A stretch of DNA of 64,000 nucleotides from Acinetobacter sp. A47 (GTDB lineage: Bacteria; Pseudomonadota; Gammaproteobacteria; Pseudomonadales; Moraxellaceae): contig NZ_JSUS01000032.1 of NCBI RefSeq assembly GCF_000805455.1, positions 434,001-498,000 of the forward strand, read 5' to 3'. This document shows, piece after piece, positions 39,337-48,209 of this stretch (position 1 is its first letter; every line of letters begins with the position of its first letter). The position numbers were made by a program, and so were the translations under genes. The notes under the pieces were generated by a model, which ran no database searches, had not been told where the DNA came from, and saw only the letters and a program-made list of their open reading frames with translations.

Positions 39337-39978
39337 ATGACCGATATTTGTTATCCAAGCTGCTCCAAACCGCAAACCCGTCGAGGACATGAACGTCGTC
39401 TTGCCCTATTATTGTGCGCAACCGACCTATTTCTTGAGAAAGGTTATGAGGCTGTTTCCTTGGATGATATTGTCAATCATGCTGGCGGTTCAAAAACCTC
39501 GATTTACAAATACTTCGGCAATAAAGAAGGTCTGTTTACTGCCATTTGTGATTATCGTCGTGAAGTGTTTTTTAAAGGCGTGTGCCTGCCTTATACCCCT
39601 GACAAAACCGATCTCAGAACCTACCTGACCCAGACGTTATATCGCTTTTATCAACATATTATCCAGCCTGAAAACATTGCATTCATGCGCATGTTTACTG
39701 AACAAACACAAAAAGACATCCAGCTTGCCCATTATTTCTACGATCAGTGTGCCTTAAATATCCAGAACACGATTGCTTATGCACTAGAACATGCCCACAC
39801 AAATCATGAAATCTTTTGTACCCAGCCCAAATTCTCGGCCATGATGTATTTTGGTATCTTACGTGATGTCGAATGGCGCAATCTCATGGGGCTGGATGTG
39901 CCTGAAAATGATGCAGAAATCATTGAATATATTAACTATTCGGTAGATCTTTTTTTAAAGGCTCATCAAAAGGTCTAA
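39337..39978 (+). CDS. TetR/AcrR family regulator
   Basis: N-terminal TetR helix-turn-helix at about residues 15-62 (FLEKGYEAVSLDDIVNHAGGSKTSIYKYFGNKEGLF) and a helical ligand-binding C-terminal domain resembling the AefR-like class (FMRMFTEQTQKDIQLAHYFYDQC). 213 residues. Targets are unknown. It stands alone between the ntrBC terminator and argF. Confidence 0.88.
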   Translation: MTDICYPSCSKPQTRRGHERRLALLLCATDLFLEKGYEAVSLDDIVNHAGGSKTSIYKYFGNKEGLFTAICDYRREVFFKGVCLPYTPDKTDLRTYLTQTLYRFYQHIIQPENIAFMRMFTEQTQKDIQLAHYFYDQCALNIQNTIAYALEHAHTNHEIFCTQPKFSAMMYFGILRDVEWRNLMGLDVPENDAEIIEYINYSVDLFLKAHQKV

Positions 39979-40046
39979 TTCTTTTGCATTTTCTTGAACG
40001 TATAGTATAGTAGTCAATTCCTTTTTTATTCACCACTCGTCAAACA

Positions 40047-40086
40047 ACAATTAATTATTGATTTTTCTCAATAATTATTGTGGGAG
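40047..40086 (+). promoter_or_regulatory. AT-rich hairpin in the argF leader next to its ribosome site
   Basis: ACAATTAATTATTGA (40047-40061) pairs with TCAATAATTATTGT (40068-40081), a near-perfect stem with one bulged base and a six-base loop. The ribosome site GGGAG (40082-40086) starts directly after the stem, so the structure could affect translation. Confidence 0.45.
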
Positions 40087-40091
40087 TAGCT

Positions 40092-41012
40092 ATGGCGCTT
40101 CGGCATTTCCTAACTTTACGTGACCTATCCACACTCGAACTGCAACGCATTCTAGACCGCGCGCAAGAGCTTAAACGTATGCAGCATAGCAATACGCTCT
40201 ACCAGCCGTTTGCAGGTAAAGTTTTAGGAATGATTTTCGAAAAGTCGAGTACCCGTACACGTATTTCTTTTGAAGCAGGCATTTGCCAGTTTGGCGGCAG
40301 TGCAATTTTCCTTTCTCCACGCGATACACAATTAGGACGTGGCGAACCGATTGAAGACTCGGCTCGTGTCATCTCAAGTATACTGGATATCGTGATGATC
40401 CGGACCTTTGGTCATGACATCGTGGAACGTTTTGCATCTTATTCAAAAGTTCCGGTCATCAACGGCCTGACCGATGACCACCACCCTTGCCAGCTTCTTG
40501 CAGACTTGCAGACTTTCCAAGAACACCGCGGTAGCATCGAAGGCAAAACCGTTGCATGGATTGGTGATGGCAACAATATGTGCAACTCCTATATTGAAGC
40601 TGCACACATGATGGGTTTCAAGCTTAAAATTGCCTCACCTGAAGGCTATGAACCAAAACCTGAATTTTTAGCCGAATTTGCAGACTGTGTCGAAGTATAC
40701 AACAAGGCTGAAGATGCTGCAGTCAATGCAGACCTGATCGTGACCGATGTATGGGCAAGCATGGGACAGGAAGAAGAACAAAAATTACGTGAAAAAGCAT
40801 TTGCAGATTTTCAGGTCAATGAAAAACTGATGGATCTGGCACACCCAGATTGCCTGTTCATGCATTGCTTGCCAGCACATCGTGGCGAAGAAATTTCAGA
40901 AAACATGCTGGACCATAAAAATGCTGTGGTTTGGGATGAAGCCGAAAACCGCTTACATGCACAAAAAGCATTGATGGAATTCTTACTTAATGAGAATCTC
41001 AAGCAAGACTAA
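40092..41012 (+). CDS. argF: Ornithine carbamoyltransferase
   Basis: Makes citrulline from ornithine and carbamoyl phosphate. The phosphate motif is STRTRISFE (residues 53-61). The carbamoyl site HPCQLLAD (about 133-140), the ornithine loop DVWASMGQE and the C-terminal [12 protein letters not shown] are intact. The ATG at 40092 follows GGGAG by five bases, giving 306 residues, the normal length; a GTG at 40080 sits inside the leader hairpin. Confidence 0.96.
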   Translation: MALRHFLTLRDLSTLELQRILDRAQELKRMQHSNTLYQPFAGKVLGMIFEKSSTRTRISFEAGICQFGGSAIFLSPRDTQLGRGEPIEDSARVISSILDIVMIRTFGHDIVERFASYSKVPVINGLTDDHHPCQLLADLQTFQEHRGSIEGKTVAWIGDGNNMCNSYIEAAHMMGFKLKIASPEGYEPKPEFLAEFADCVEVYNKAEDAAVNADLIVTDVWASMGQEEEQKLREKAFADFQVNEKLMDLAHPDCLFMHCLPAHRGEEISENMLDHKNAVVWDEAENRLHAQKALMEFLLNENLKQD

Positions 41013-41019
41013 GTGACAC

Positions 41020-41048
41020 AAAACAGCATCATTTGATGCTGTTTTTTT
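41020..41048 (+). terminator. Terminator after argF
   Basis: AAAACAGCATC / GATGCTGTTTT stem with a four-base loop, followed by a T-run. Confidence 0.85.
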
Positions 41049-41157
41049 ATTTATGTATTTCAAATTGAACCCTGAAATAAAAACACTTATAGTAAGCAAA
41101 GATTTCAGAATAAGTTTCTCATCATATGAGAACACTACCCAACACACAGCGGACGTT

Positions 41158-41682
41158 ATGACTTCACTTGAACAAGCATTATCTCAAATACCAAGTTTTT
41201 CTTTGGTACATGAGCACCTGTTTAGCTCAGCCCAACCATCGGCCGAACAACTCCAACAGATCAAGGAATATGGTTGCAGTACGGTCATTAATCTGGCAAC
41301 CAGCAAATCGGACAACTATCTGACCAAACAGGATCAAATCTGTCTGGATTTAGGCCTGAACTATATTCACATTCCAATTGACTGGGACATGCCTTGCGCT
41401 GAGCAGTGTTTATTGATTCTGGACCTGATTGATCATCTGGTCCAAAACGAGATCGTCTGGCTGCATTGCGCAAAAAACAAGCGGGTCAGCAGTTTAATGT
41501 ATTTATATCGCCAGTTTTACATGAACATGGATTTGCCAACGGCTCAAGAGTTACTCCATCAGGTCTGGGAGCCAAATGAAACATGGACCGGACTCATTCA
41601 TAGTCTTACTTTACAGCTGCAGGGCCGTAAAGCAACACAAGAATTACAGCAGTCTCTCATCAATAGCAATCATTTTGCCTGA
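41158..41682 (+). CDS. Protein tyrosine phosphatase-like protein
   Basis: A 174-residue member of the dual-specificity phosphatase fold. The segment GCSTVINLATSKSDN, the IPIDWDMP region (general acid Asp), and the P-loop LHCAKNKRVSSLMYLYR are visible. The P-loop reads HC-x4-R-V-S, one residue shorter than the canonical HC-x5-R, so its chemistry may differ. The start at 41158 is preferred because earlier codons begin in the argF terminator. Its end overlaps the convergent ispF by 13 bases. Substrate is unknown. Confidence 0.7.
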   Translation: MTSLEQALSQIPSFSLVHEHLFSSAQPSAEQLQQIKEYGCSTVINLATSKSDNYLTKQDQICLDLGLNYIHIPIDWDMPCAEQCLLILDLIDHLVQNEIVWLHCAKNKRVSSLMYLYRQFYMNMDLPTAQELLHQVWEPNETWTGLIHSLTLQLQGRKATQELQQSLINSNHFA

Positions 41683-42161
41683 TGCGAAACCAATACAGTT
41701 GCCGTTGCCAAGATACCTTCCTGACGACCTGTAAACCCGAGTTTCTCCGTGGTTGTGGCTTTAATGCTAATTTGAGTCACATCCACATCTAATACATCCG
41801 CAATACTTTGGCGCATTTCCAGATTATGCTTTGCCAGTTTGGGACGTTCACATGCCACGGTAATATCGGCATTGTTGAGATGATAACCACGATCCAGAAT
41901 CAGCTGGTACACATGTTTTAGCAACACACGGCTGTCTGCGCCTTTATATTCAGGATCGGTATCCGGAAAATGCTGACCGATATCACCGAGCGCCAATGCT
42001 CCGAGTAATGCATCACTGAGCGCATGTAACACCACATCTCCATCTGAATGTGCCTTTAAACCGTGCGTATGTGGAATTTTAATCCCCGCCAAAGTAACAA
42101 ACTCACCTTCTTCAAACGCATGTACATCAATCCCTTGTCCAATACGAATTTGAGCAACCAT
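41670..42161 (-). CDS. ispF: 2-C-methyl-D-erythritol 2,4-cyclodiphosphate synthase
   Basis: Fifth step of the MEP isoprenoid route. Metal ligands are in GQGIDVHAFEEG (Asp12, His14) and HSDGDVVLHALSDALLGALALGDIGQHFPDTD (His46); the closing ATTTEKLGFTGRQEGI is intact. 163 residues, normal. It stands alone, without ispD next to it. Confidence 0.96.
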   Translation of the reverse strand: MVAQIRIGQGIDVHAFEEGEFVTLAGIKIPHTHGLKAHSDGDVVLHALSDALLGALALGDIGQHFPDTDPEYKGADSRVLLKHVYQLILDRGYHLNNADITVACERPKLAKHNLEMRQSIADVLDVDVTQISIKATTTEKLGFTGRQEGILATATVLVSHQAK

Positions 42162-42258
42162 CTGATTTTCCTTTTACAATTACCGAACTAATCTTGTATT
42201 CAGGCTTTCTATTTCGCTATAGTACGTTGAGCAAATTAGACTGAAAGTATAAGTGATT

Positions 42259-42906
42259 ATGCTGTTTAACACTGTAAGAAATCAATTAAAGAAATCTGGT
42301 TATATCATCACATTGGGTTGTTTTTGCTCAACATTTGCCTATGCAGAATCCATTGACTGTAATCGCCCTGCTTTATCGGCGAAAAAAATCTGCAGCAAGC
42401 CTTATCAGGAGCAGCGCCAAAAGCTGAATAGCAAGTTTTTAACGGCTTATCTGGTGACAGATGCCCCCTTACAGTTGTTACATGATACCCAGACGCAGTG
42501 GCTCAACCAGATCCAGCAGTGCAAGACAAAAAACTGTTTTCAGCAACAATTTGAAGCTCGTCTGGACGATTTGAACTTTTATACCTCCATGAACCAAACG
42601 CTCACCCAGCACTATTTAAAATATGAGCATGGAAGCATCGCATCACAACCTGTGCATTTACAAATCCATCAGCTAGACAAGGACAAGCTAAAAATCGAAG
42701 GGATTGCTTACCGCAACCCGAACAACCGTCCAGAAACGCAGACCATGTCCTTACTGGCTTATAGTACCCCCGAGCAAAAAAGCCAAATCATTGATAATGA
42801 AAAAAAATGCCAGTACCAGTTTGATTTTCAAAAAGCGCTTCTGATCGTCAAGACTGAACAAAAAGGCTGTGAACGTTTTACCGGAATTTATCGTCCTTAC
42901 GATTAA
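42259..42906 (+). CDS. LprI/DUF1311-like periplasmic protein
   Basis: A signal peptide (about residues 1-27, with a hydrophobic SGYIITLGCFCSTFAYA) precedes a domain that follows the DUF1311/LprI pattern. It has DCNRPALSAKKIC, then a Tyr-Gln-rich helix, then TQTQWLNQIQQCKTKNCFQQQFEARLDDL. LprI-type proteins are lysozyme-inhibitor-like and usually periplasmic. A further C-terminal region (about residues 110-215) of unknown fold ends with a cysteine near residue 206. A GTG at 42253 is an alternative start. It is followed by a strong terminator. Confidence 0.65.
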   Translation: MLFNTVRNQLKKSGYIITLGCFCSTFAYAESIDCNRPALSAKKICSKPYQEQRQKLNSKFLTAYLVTDAPLQLLHDTQTQWLNQIQQCKTKNCFQQQFEARLDDLNFYTSMNQTLTQHYLKYEHGSIASQPVHLQIHQLDKDKLKIEGIAYRNPNNRPETQTMSLLAYSTPEQKSQIIDNEKKCQYQFDFQKALLIVKTEQKGCERFTGIYRPYD

Positions 42907-42918
42907 GATTTCAATTGA

Positions 42919-42948
42919 AAAAAGCCGATGTGATGACATCGGCTTTTT
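42919..42948. terminator. Bidirectional terminator between the LprI-like gene and dadA
   Basis: AAAAAGCCGATGT / ACATCGGCTTTTT stem with a GATG loop, T-runs on both strands. Confidence 0.85.
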
Positions 42949-42952
42949 AGTT

Positions 42953-44197
42953 TCAGCTTGGAAATTTTTGTGCAATTTCCTGACTAATCAATACGGCTGT
43001 TGCAGCAGATAAAGTCCAGCCCAGATGACCATGCCCCGTATTATAAAATACCCGAGGGTGTTTACCTTGTTTAACCACAGGCAGCATATTCGGCATCATG
43101 GGACGCAAGCCCGCCCAAGGCACCACATGTTCAGTCGAGATATCAAAATTCTGGTTGACCCAGTTAATTAGGGGTTGAATACGATCCGCCCGAATATCGC
43201 GGTTATAACCGTTAAACTCGGCAGTCCCAGCAACCCGCAAGCGATCTGCGCCTAACCGTGAAGTCACGATCTTTGCACTCTCATCCAGTAAGCTGACCCA
43301 AGGGGCATTATTGACACTGCGTTCATCTTTAAGCTGTACAGTAATCGAATAGCCTTTGACCGGATAGACATTCACGCTATCTCCCAGCATATCAGCCAGT
43401 TGATAACTGCCCACACCACCACAGACCAGAACCAGATCTGCAATAATTTCAGTAATCCCGTCTGCTGTCGGATTAACATTTTCTGTGCTGTTTTTACAGT
43501 GAATAATGGCTTTATCTTGCGTAAATTTAATATCCACCACATCCAGCCCAAAGCAATATTTTGCTCCATAGCGCTGGGTTCGCTCTGCCAGCCCCACCGA
43601 GTATTTATGAATATCTCCGGTTGCATCCCCCGCCGTATAGTAACCACCAAAATAATCACCGGTTAAGGTTGGTTCTATGGCCTTCATTTCTTCGGGGGTA
43701 ATCGCATTTCGTTCCAGTTTACCTTCAACCAGTACATCATTGACCTTCTTGGCAATCTCATAGTCTTCTCTGGTGTGATACATATGCAAGATGCCACGTT
43801 TTTCCAGGTCAAATGACAGGCTTTCTTTTTCAGCCACTTCAAATAGACGTTGTCTGGCCAATAATGCCAGTCGCACAGTTTCAATGGTATTGGCTTTATA
43901 ATTTTTGATGTGGGTTAAAAATTCAATCAACCAGCGGTATTTATGCACGCTAAAAGATGGATTGAGCAATAATGGTGCATCTTTTTTACTCATCCACTTA
44001 ATGCCCTTCAGCACGGTAGCCTTTTGGTTCCATACTTCTGCATTACAGGCAGACAGTTGACCGCCATTGGCAAAGGAAGTTTCCATCGCTGGAAAAAGAT
44101 GGCGATCAATCACCGTCACCTCATAGCCGAGCTTAATTAATTCATAAGCAGATGTTACACCGGTAATCCCCGCCCCAATCACAACCACATGTGGCAT
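42953..44197 (-). CDS. dadA: D-amino-acid dehydrogenase, DadA family
   Basis: FAD enzyme of the DAO superfamily that oxidises D-amino acids to keto acids and passes electrons to the respiratory chain. The FAD motif VVVIGAGITGVTSAYEL is at about residues 4-20. VGSYQLADMLGDSVNVYPVKGYS and the C-terminal GHGHLGWTLSAATA are typical. The start at 44197 follows AAGGAG and gives 414 residues. A tandem glycine riboswitch lies directly upstream, so glycine, or amino acids that generate it, may be the real signal or substrate. The symbol follows family resemblance; a glycine oxidase-like role is possible. Confidence 0.85.
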   Translation of the reverse strand: MPHVVVIGAGITGVTSAYELIKLGYEVTVIDRHLFPAMETSFANGGQLSACNAEVWNQKATVLKGIKWMSKKDAPLLLNPSFSVHKYRWLIEFLTHIKNYKANTIETVRLALLARQRLFEVAEKESLSFDLEKRGILHMYHTREDYEIAKKVNDVLVEGKLERNAITPEEMKAIEPTLTGDYFGGYYTAGDATGDIHKYSVGLAERTQRYGAKYCFGLDVVDIKFTQDKAIIHCKNSTENVNPTADGITEIIADLVLVCGGVGSYQLADMLGDSVNVYPVKGYSITVQLKDERSVNNAPWVSLLDESAKIVTSRLGADRLRVAGTAEFNGYNRDIRADRIQPLINWVNQNFDISTEHVVPWAGLRPMMPNMLPVVKQGKHPRVFYNTGHGHLGWTLSAATAVLISQEIAQKFPS

Positions 44198-44209
44198 AGC
44201 AAACTCCTT

Positions 44210-44226
44210 GAAATGCATGGCATTTC
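44210..44226 (-). promoter_or_regulatory. Candidate expression-platform hairpin next to the dadA ribosome site
   Basis: On the minus strand GAAATGC (44226-44220) and GCATTTC (44216-44210) form a seven-base stem with a three-base loop, immediately followed by AAGGAG. This could mask or expose the ribosome site according to riboswitch state. Confidence 0.45.
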
Positions 44227-44235
44227 ATAATGCTT

Positions 44236-44460
44236 AGCCCCATCTGTCATGGTACCTGAGAGTTTTGGCCAATGATTACCAATTAATCATGCAGCCTTCC
44301 CCTTCGGTGAGTGGTTATCGTAGAAGAAACAAGTCCCGTGTTTCTACAAATTGTGCACTGCTCTCCAGATTTTATGTCTATTATTACAGTCCTTCTGCCT
44401 GAGAGTTTCCGGGGTCGTTGCTCCTTCGGCGAGTTCATTGAAGAACTTCTCTCCCGCAAT
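44236..44460 (-). ncRNA. Tandem glycine riboswitch upstream of dadA
   Basis: Reading the minus strand, aptamer 1 begins GCGGGAGAG (44457-44449), with CGCCGAAGGAGCAA and GGAAACTCTCAGGCAGAAGGACTG. Aptamer 2 begins TCTGGAGAG (44369-44361), with CACCGAAGGGGAAGG and CCAAAACTCTCAGGTACCATGACAGA. These match the conserved glycine aptamer cores in tandem; the TCTG/CAGA ends pair as the P1 stem of aptamer 2. It lies in the leader of the D-amino-acid dehydrogenase gene. Confidence 0.9.
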
Positions 44461-44574
44461 AATATTTATATCCTTATAAGCAATATATATGCCGCACCCC
44501 AATACACCCACTAAATTCTTGTAAATGTTTGTAGATCAAGATTTACACAACCACATTTATGCACTGGTCATAAA

Positions 44575-44599
44575 AAAAGCAGACTGGAAGCCTGCTTTT
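44575..44599. terminator. Terminator after the hypothetical gene at 44605
   Basis: AAAAGCAG / CTGCTTTT stem with a nine-base loop and flanking A-run (T-run on the minus strand). Confidence 0.65.
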
Positions 44600-44604
44600 A
44601 AGTC

Positions 44605-45162
44605 TTAGAACTTACATTGCAAAATTTGCTCGGAGAACTGTCCTTTCCAAAGCTCACGCAACGTCGGTAAATAGAATTTTTCACCGATCATGACCAGTTC
44701 GGCATCAATCAGGGCATGAATCTCATGCATTAATACATAGTCCAAGGCAACCATAGATAATTGAGGTTGCGTCTGAGCAATCTGCTTACGTTTAATCTGT
44801 GCCTTTTTCACCAGATCATTGGCAAAGTTTTTATCTTTATAGGTAGTAATTGCACTCAAACGTAGCTCAATCACACCCCAGCCTTCCAGCAATTTTTTAA
44901 ATACTTCAAAATCTTTTGAGGTTGCTTCCCAGGTTACATTTTCCAGATTATTGTCTTCTGGTAAAACCGGCAATAGTAAATCGGCAGTACTTGGAAAAAT
45001 TTTCTTCAAATTCAACAGAAACTTAACAGGATTTTCATTGGGTAAATCAGAAAACTGGATGTTGGTTTTAGTATCCGTTAAATAAATATTGAGCATAATG
45101 AAGCAACAGTCAGATAAATCAAAAGTATATTGTACGCAGTTCACTTTATAAAAACTACTCAT
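44605..45162 (-). CDS. Hypothetical protein
   Basis: A protein I do not recognise, 185 residues from the ATG at 45162 or 163 from the ATG at 45096 (MLNIYLTDTK). The upstream ATG lies directly after the T-run of the fumC terminator, with GAGAAGG from its stem as a possible ribosome site, which is unusual. The protein is mostly helical, has Lys/Gln-rich stretches, and shows no signal peptide, membrane segment or catalytic motif. It follows fumC on the same strand. Confidence 0.6.
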   Translation of the reverse strand: MSSFYKVNCVQYTFDLSDCCFIMLNIYLTDTKTNIQFSDLPNENPVKFLLNLKKIFPSTADLLLPVLPEDNNLENVTWEATSKDFEVFKKLLEGWGVIELRLSAITTYKDKNFANDLVKKAQIKRKQIAQTQPQLSMVALDYVLMHEIHALIDAELVMIGEKFYLPTLRELWKGQFSEQILQCKF

Positions 45163-45193
45163 AAAAAAACCTTCTCTTGAGAAGGTTTTTTTA
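45163..45193 (-). terminator. Terminator after fumC
   Basis: AACCTTCTC / GAGAAGGTT stem with a two-base loop in the primary pairing and a T-run on the minus strand. It ends against the ATG of the next gene. Confidence 0.7.
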
Positions 45194-45212
45194 TCTTGCT
45201 GATCAGAACAGA

Positions 45213-46601
45213 TTATTTGCTATTTGGGGAAACCATATTTTCAGGTTTAACCACTTCATCAAATTGCGCTGCAGTCACCAGTCCCAGCTCTACAGCGACC
45301 TGTTTTAAGGTTTTATTTTCCTTATAAGCGGTTTTTGCCACTTTGGCAGAATTTTCGTAACCGATCACAGGATTTAGCGCAGTCACCAGCATCAATGAGT
45401 TATGCAGGAAATGATCAATCTTGTCACGGTTTGGCTCAATTCCAACTGCACAGTGATCGTTAAAACTATTGCATGCATCTCCGAGTAGCTGGATTGATTG
45501 CAACAGGTTATAAGCAATCACAGGCATAAACACATTCAGCTCAAAGTTCCCGGATGCACCAGCAACGTTAATGGTTGTGTCATTTCCTAAGACCTGAGCG
45601 ACCACCATGGTCATCGCTTCACTCTGGGTTGGATTGACTTTACCCGGCATAATACTTGAGCCAGGTTCATTTTCAGGAATACGGATTTCACCAAAGCCAC
45701 AACGTGGCCCACTTGCTAGCCAGCGAATATCATTGGCAATCTTGTTCAGGCTTACCGCCAGCGTTTTTAATGCGCCCGATGCAAAAACTGCAGCATCACG
45801 TCCAGCCAGGGCTTCAAACTTGTTTGGCGCGGTTACAAATGGCAGACCTGTCAAGGTCGCCAATTGTTCTGCTGCTTTTACTGCATAATCTGGATGGGCA
45901 TTTAACCCTGTCCCAACCGCCGTACCACCTAAAGGCAACTCGTACAACCCGGTCAAAGCCTGTTGTAACCGTTTTAACCCATGTTCCAGTTGTGATACAT
46001 AACCGCTAAACTCTTGTCCCAAAGTTAGAGGGGTTGCGTCTTGTAAATGCGTACGGCCAATTTTGACAATATCATTAAACTGTTCTGATTTGTCTTGCAA
46101 GGTCGCTTTCAGTTTCTCAACTGCCGGGATGAGTAATTCATTGATTTGCAGGCTTGCAGCAACATGGATTGCTGTCGGGAACGAATCATTGGTGGATTGT
46201 GCACGGTTAACATGATCATTTGGATGCACCGGCTTTTGTGCCCCTAATGCCTGCCCTAACTTTTGATTGGCGATGTTGGCAATCACTTCATTGCAGTTCA
46301 TATTACTTTGCGTACCGGAACCGGTTTGCCAGACCACTAGAGGGAATTGTGAATCCCACTGTCCAGCAATCACTTCTTCAGCAGCACCAACAATATGTTG
46401 ACTTAAATCTTCAGGCAGTTGCTTTAGTTCAGCGTTGGTAATTGCCGCAGCTTTTTTGACCAGGCCCATCGCACGAATCATGGCACGAGGTAATCGCTCC
46501 TGACCAATCTTGAAGTTCTGTAAACTTCTTTGCGTTTGCGCGCCCCATAAGGCTTCATTTGGGACCTCGATTTCACCCATGGTGTCGTGTTCAATTCGCA
46601 T
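45213..46601 (-). CDS. fumC: Class II fumarate hydratase
   Basis: Oxygen-stable, iron-free fumarase of the TCA cycle. The signature [13 protein letters not shown] is at about residues 315-327; N-terminal [30 protein letters not shown] and [20 protein letters not shown] are intact. The ATG at 46601 ([14 protein letters not shown]) gives 462 residues, the family length; upstream in-frame codons exist. A terminator follows. Confidence 0.95.
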   Translation of the reverse strand: MRIEHDTMGEIEVPNEALWGAQTQRSLQNFKIGQERLPRAMIRAMGLVKKAAAITNAELKQLPEDLSQHIVGAAEEVIAGQWDSQFPLVVWQTGSGTQSNMNCNEVIANIANQKLGQALGAQKPVHPNDHVNRAQSTNDSFPTAIHVAASLQINELLIPAVEKLKATLQDKSEQFNDIVKIGRTHLQDATPLTLGQEFSGYVSQLEHGLKRLQQALTGLYELPLGGTAVGTGLNAHPDYAVKAAEQLATLTGLPFVTAPNKFEALAGRDAAVFASGALKTLAVSLNKIANDIRWLASGPRCGFGEIRIPENEPGSSIMPGKVNPTQSEAMTMVVAQVLGNDTTINVAGASGNFELNVFMPVIAYNLLQSIQLLGDACNSFNDHCAVGIEPNRDKIDHFLHNSLMLVTALNPVIGYENSAKVAKTAYKENKTLKQVAVELGLVTAAQFDEVVKPENMVSPNSK

Positions 46602-46722
46602 CTGCATAAACAACCTCTGCTCTATTCGGTTAAAATTATCACGGGCTGAAGCAAGCTAATGCTCTGGCTGGTTAAGCTTATCCTAATCAAACCGGTCAAA
46701 CATGTAAATAAGAATCATTATC

Positions 46723-47730
46723 TCAATTGCCTTTTAAGGTATTCAGATAAAAACGCCATTCATCTTCAATCATCTGTGCTAAAGGCCGTTTTGGTGTCCA
46801 GTTCAAAACACGCCTTGCCTTATCAATATTGGCACCAAGCTGAGCCAATTCTTCATATTGATAAATTGCGGGTTGCACCCGGACTTCTGCCTGGGTCACT
46901 TTGGAGATTTCATCCAATAGTGTTTGTATCGAAGTAAGTTGAGTATGTGCAATATTGAATGTTTCCAGACATCCAGCCTGCATTTTGAGCCAGTTTACCG
47001 TCATTAAAATCGCTTCACAGGCATCAAGTACATGCAGGAAACTCCGTTCTACCGTACCGTCTTGTGTGGGTGCCTGATTTTGTAACTCGATACATTCACG
47101 CTGCATGGCAGCCACTTGCAAGGCTAATGGAACAATATTCTTGGGCAGTTGGGTGACATATTCACCTAAGACACCATGCTCGAATGCACCCACAATATTG
47201 GACAAGCGCAGATTGACAATTTTCCATTCAGGGTCAACCTTGTAGGTATCGGCAATAATATCTTCAACCATTTGTTGCGAACGGATATACGGGTTGGCAT
47301 AGGTATGGTTAAAGGGCATTTCTTCACTCAGCGCTGTGCCGGATTGCCCATAAATCGCCACACTCGACAGATTGATTAACTGCCTAACGCCCATCCTTTG
47401 CATGGCACGCAACAGGCTCATGATACTGCTGACATTATCATTGTAGTATTCAAGCGGTTTTAATGTGGATTCAGCAATCGACTTGAAGCTAGCGGTATGG
47501 ATAACGGTATCAATTGAATATTGTTCAAATACTTTATTCAAGGCAGGCGTATTGCGTACATCCAGTTTTGCAAAAGGTATATACATGCCTGAAATATATT
47601 CCAGACGCTCCAGGGTCTGTAAAGTAGAGTTAGCCAGGTTATCAACAATGACAATCTCTTGCCCGTGAGCCAATAAACTCAGGGCAATATGTGAACCGAT
47701 AAAGCCTAAACCACCTGTCACCAAAATCAT
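46723..47730 (-). CDS. GalE-like nucleoside-diphosphate-sugar epimerase, active-site lysine absent
   Basis: An extended short-chain dehydrogenase of 335 residues, with NAD motif GGLGFIGSH at the N-terminus, DNLANSTLQTLERL and NLSSVAIYGQSG as in GalE. The catalytic Tyr-x3-Lys of GalE (PYGKSK) reads PYIRSQ here, so the Lys is Gln. It could be a non-UDP-glucose epimerase with altered chemistry, a structural paralogue, or inactive. It is divergent from tusD. I do not give a symbol because function is doubtful. Confidence 0.75.
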   Translation of the reverse strand: MILVTGGLGFIGSHIALSLLAHGQEIVIVDNLANSTLQTLERLEYISGMYIPFAKLDVRNTPALNKVFEQYSIDTVIHTASFKSIAESTLKPLEYYNDNVSSIMSLLRAMQRMGVRQLINLSSVAIYGQSGTALSEEMPFNHTYANPYIRSQQMVEDIIADTYKVDPEWKIVNLRLSNIVGAFEHGVLGEYVTQLPKNIVPLALQVAAMQRECIELQNQAPTQDGTVERSFLHVLDACEAILMTVNWLKMQAGCLETFNIAHTQLTSIQTLLDEISKVTQAEVRVQPAIYQYEELAQLGANIDKARRVLNWTPKRPLAQMIEDEWRFYLNTLKGN

Positions 47731-47797
47731 TGTATACTTACCTTCTTTTTAATCTGTCCATCATCATTTTGCCGACTATGACCATAGTGAATGTTCA

Positions 47798-48166
47798 ATG
47801 AGTACACTACTGTTAATTACTTCTGCACCTACTTCTGTAATCGCATGGCACGCCTTGGGTCTTGCACAAGCATTACAAAATAAGCATGAAGAATTTCATG
47901 TTTTCTTTTACCAAGACGGTGTTCACGTTGCGAACGAGTTACAGTGGTTTCCTGATGATCAACGCAATCTGAAACAAGAATGGCAAAAGCTTGGCATTCG
48001 ACTCCCTGTCTGTGTCAGTGCTGCCCTTGCCCGGGGAATCACTGATGCCAGCAATGCACAACGCCATTCACTTCAACATCACAACTTGGCACAAGGTTTT
48101 GAGCTGGTTGGGCTTGGAGAGCTTGCTGATGCGGTGCAAAGCTGTTCTCGTTTAATTCAATTTTAA
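47798..48166 (+). CDS. tusD: Sulfurtransferase TusD
   Basis: DsrE-fold subunit of TusBCD, which relays sulfur from TusA to TusE for the 2-thiouridine of tRNA wobble bases. The expected reactive cysteine occurs as Cys72 in LPVCVSAALARGI. 122 residues, near normal. It begins an operon tusD-tusC-tusB-tusE on the plus strand. Confidence 0.9.
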   Translation: MSTLLLITSAPTSVIAWHALGLAQALQNKHEEFHVFFYQDGVHVANELQWFPDDQRNLKQEWQKLGIRLPVCVSAALARGITDASNAQRHSLQHHNLAQGFELVGLGELADAVQSCSRLIQF

Positions 48167-48209
48167 TTTAAGTTCTTGAATAGAGTGTTGCTTTAAAAAG
48201 GTAAATTGT

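Noticed and set aside
41053..41157. Longer N-terminus for the phosphatase-like protein from ATG 41053
   Set aside because: This start lies in the T-run of the argF terminator and has no ribosome site; ATG 41158 fits the domain better.
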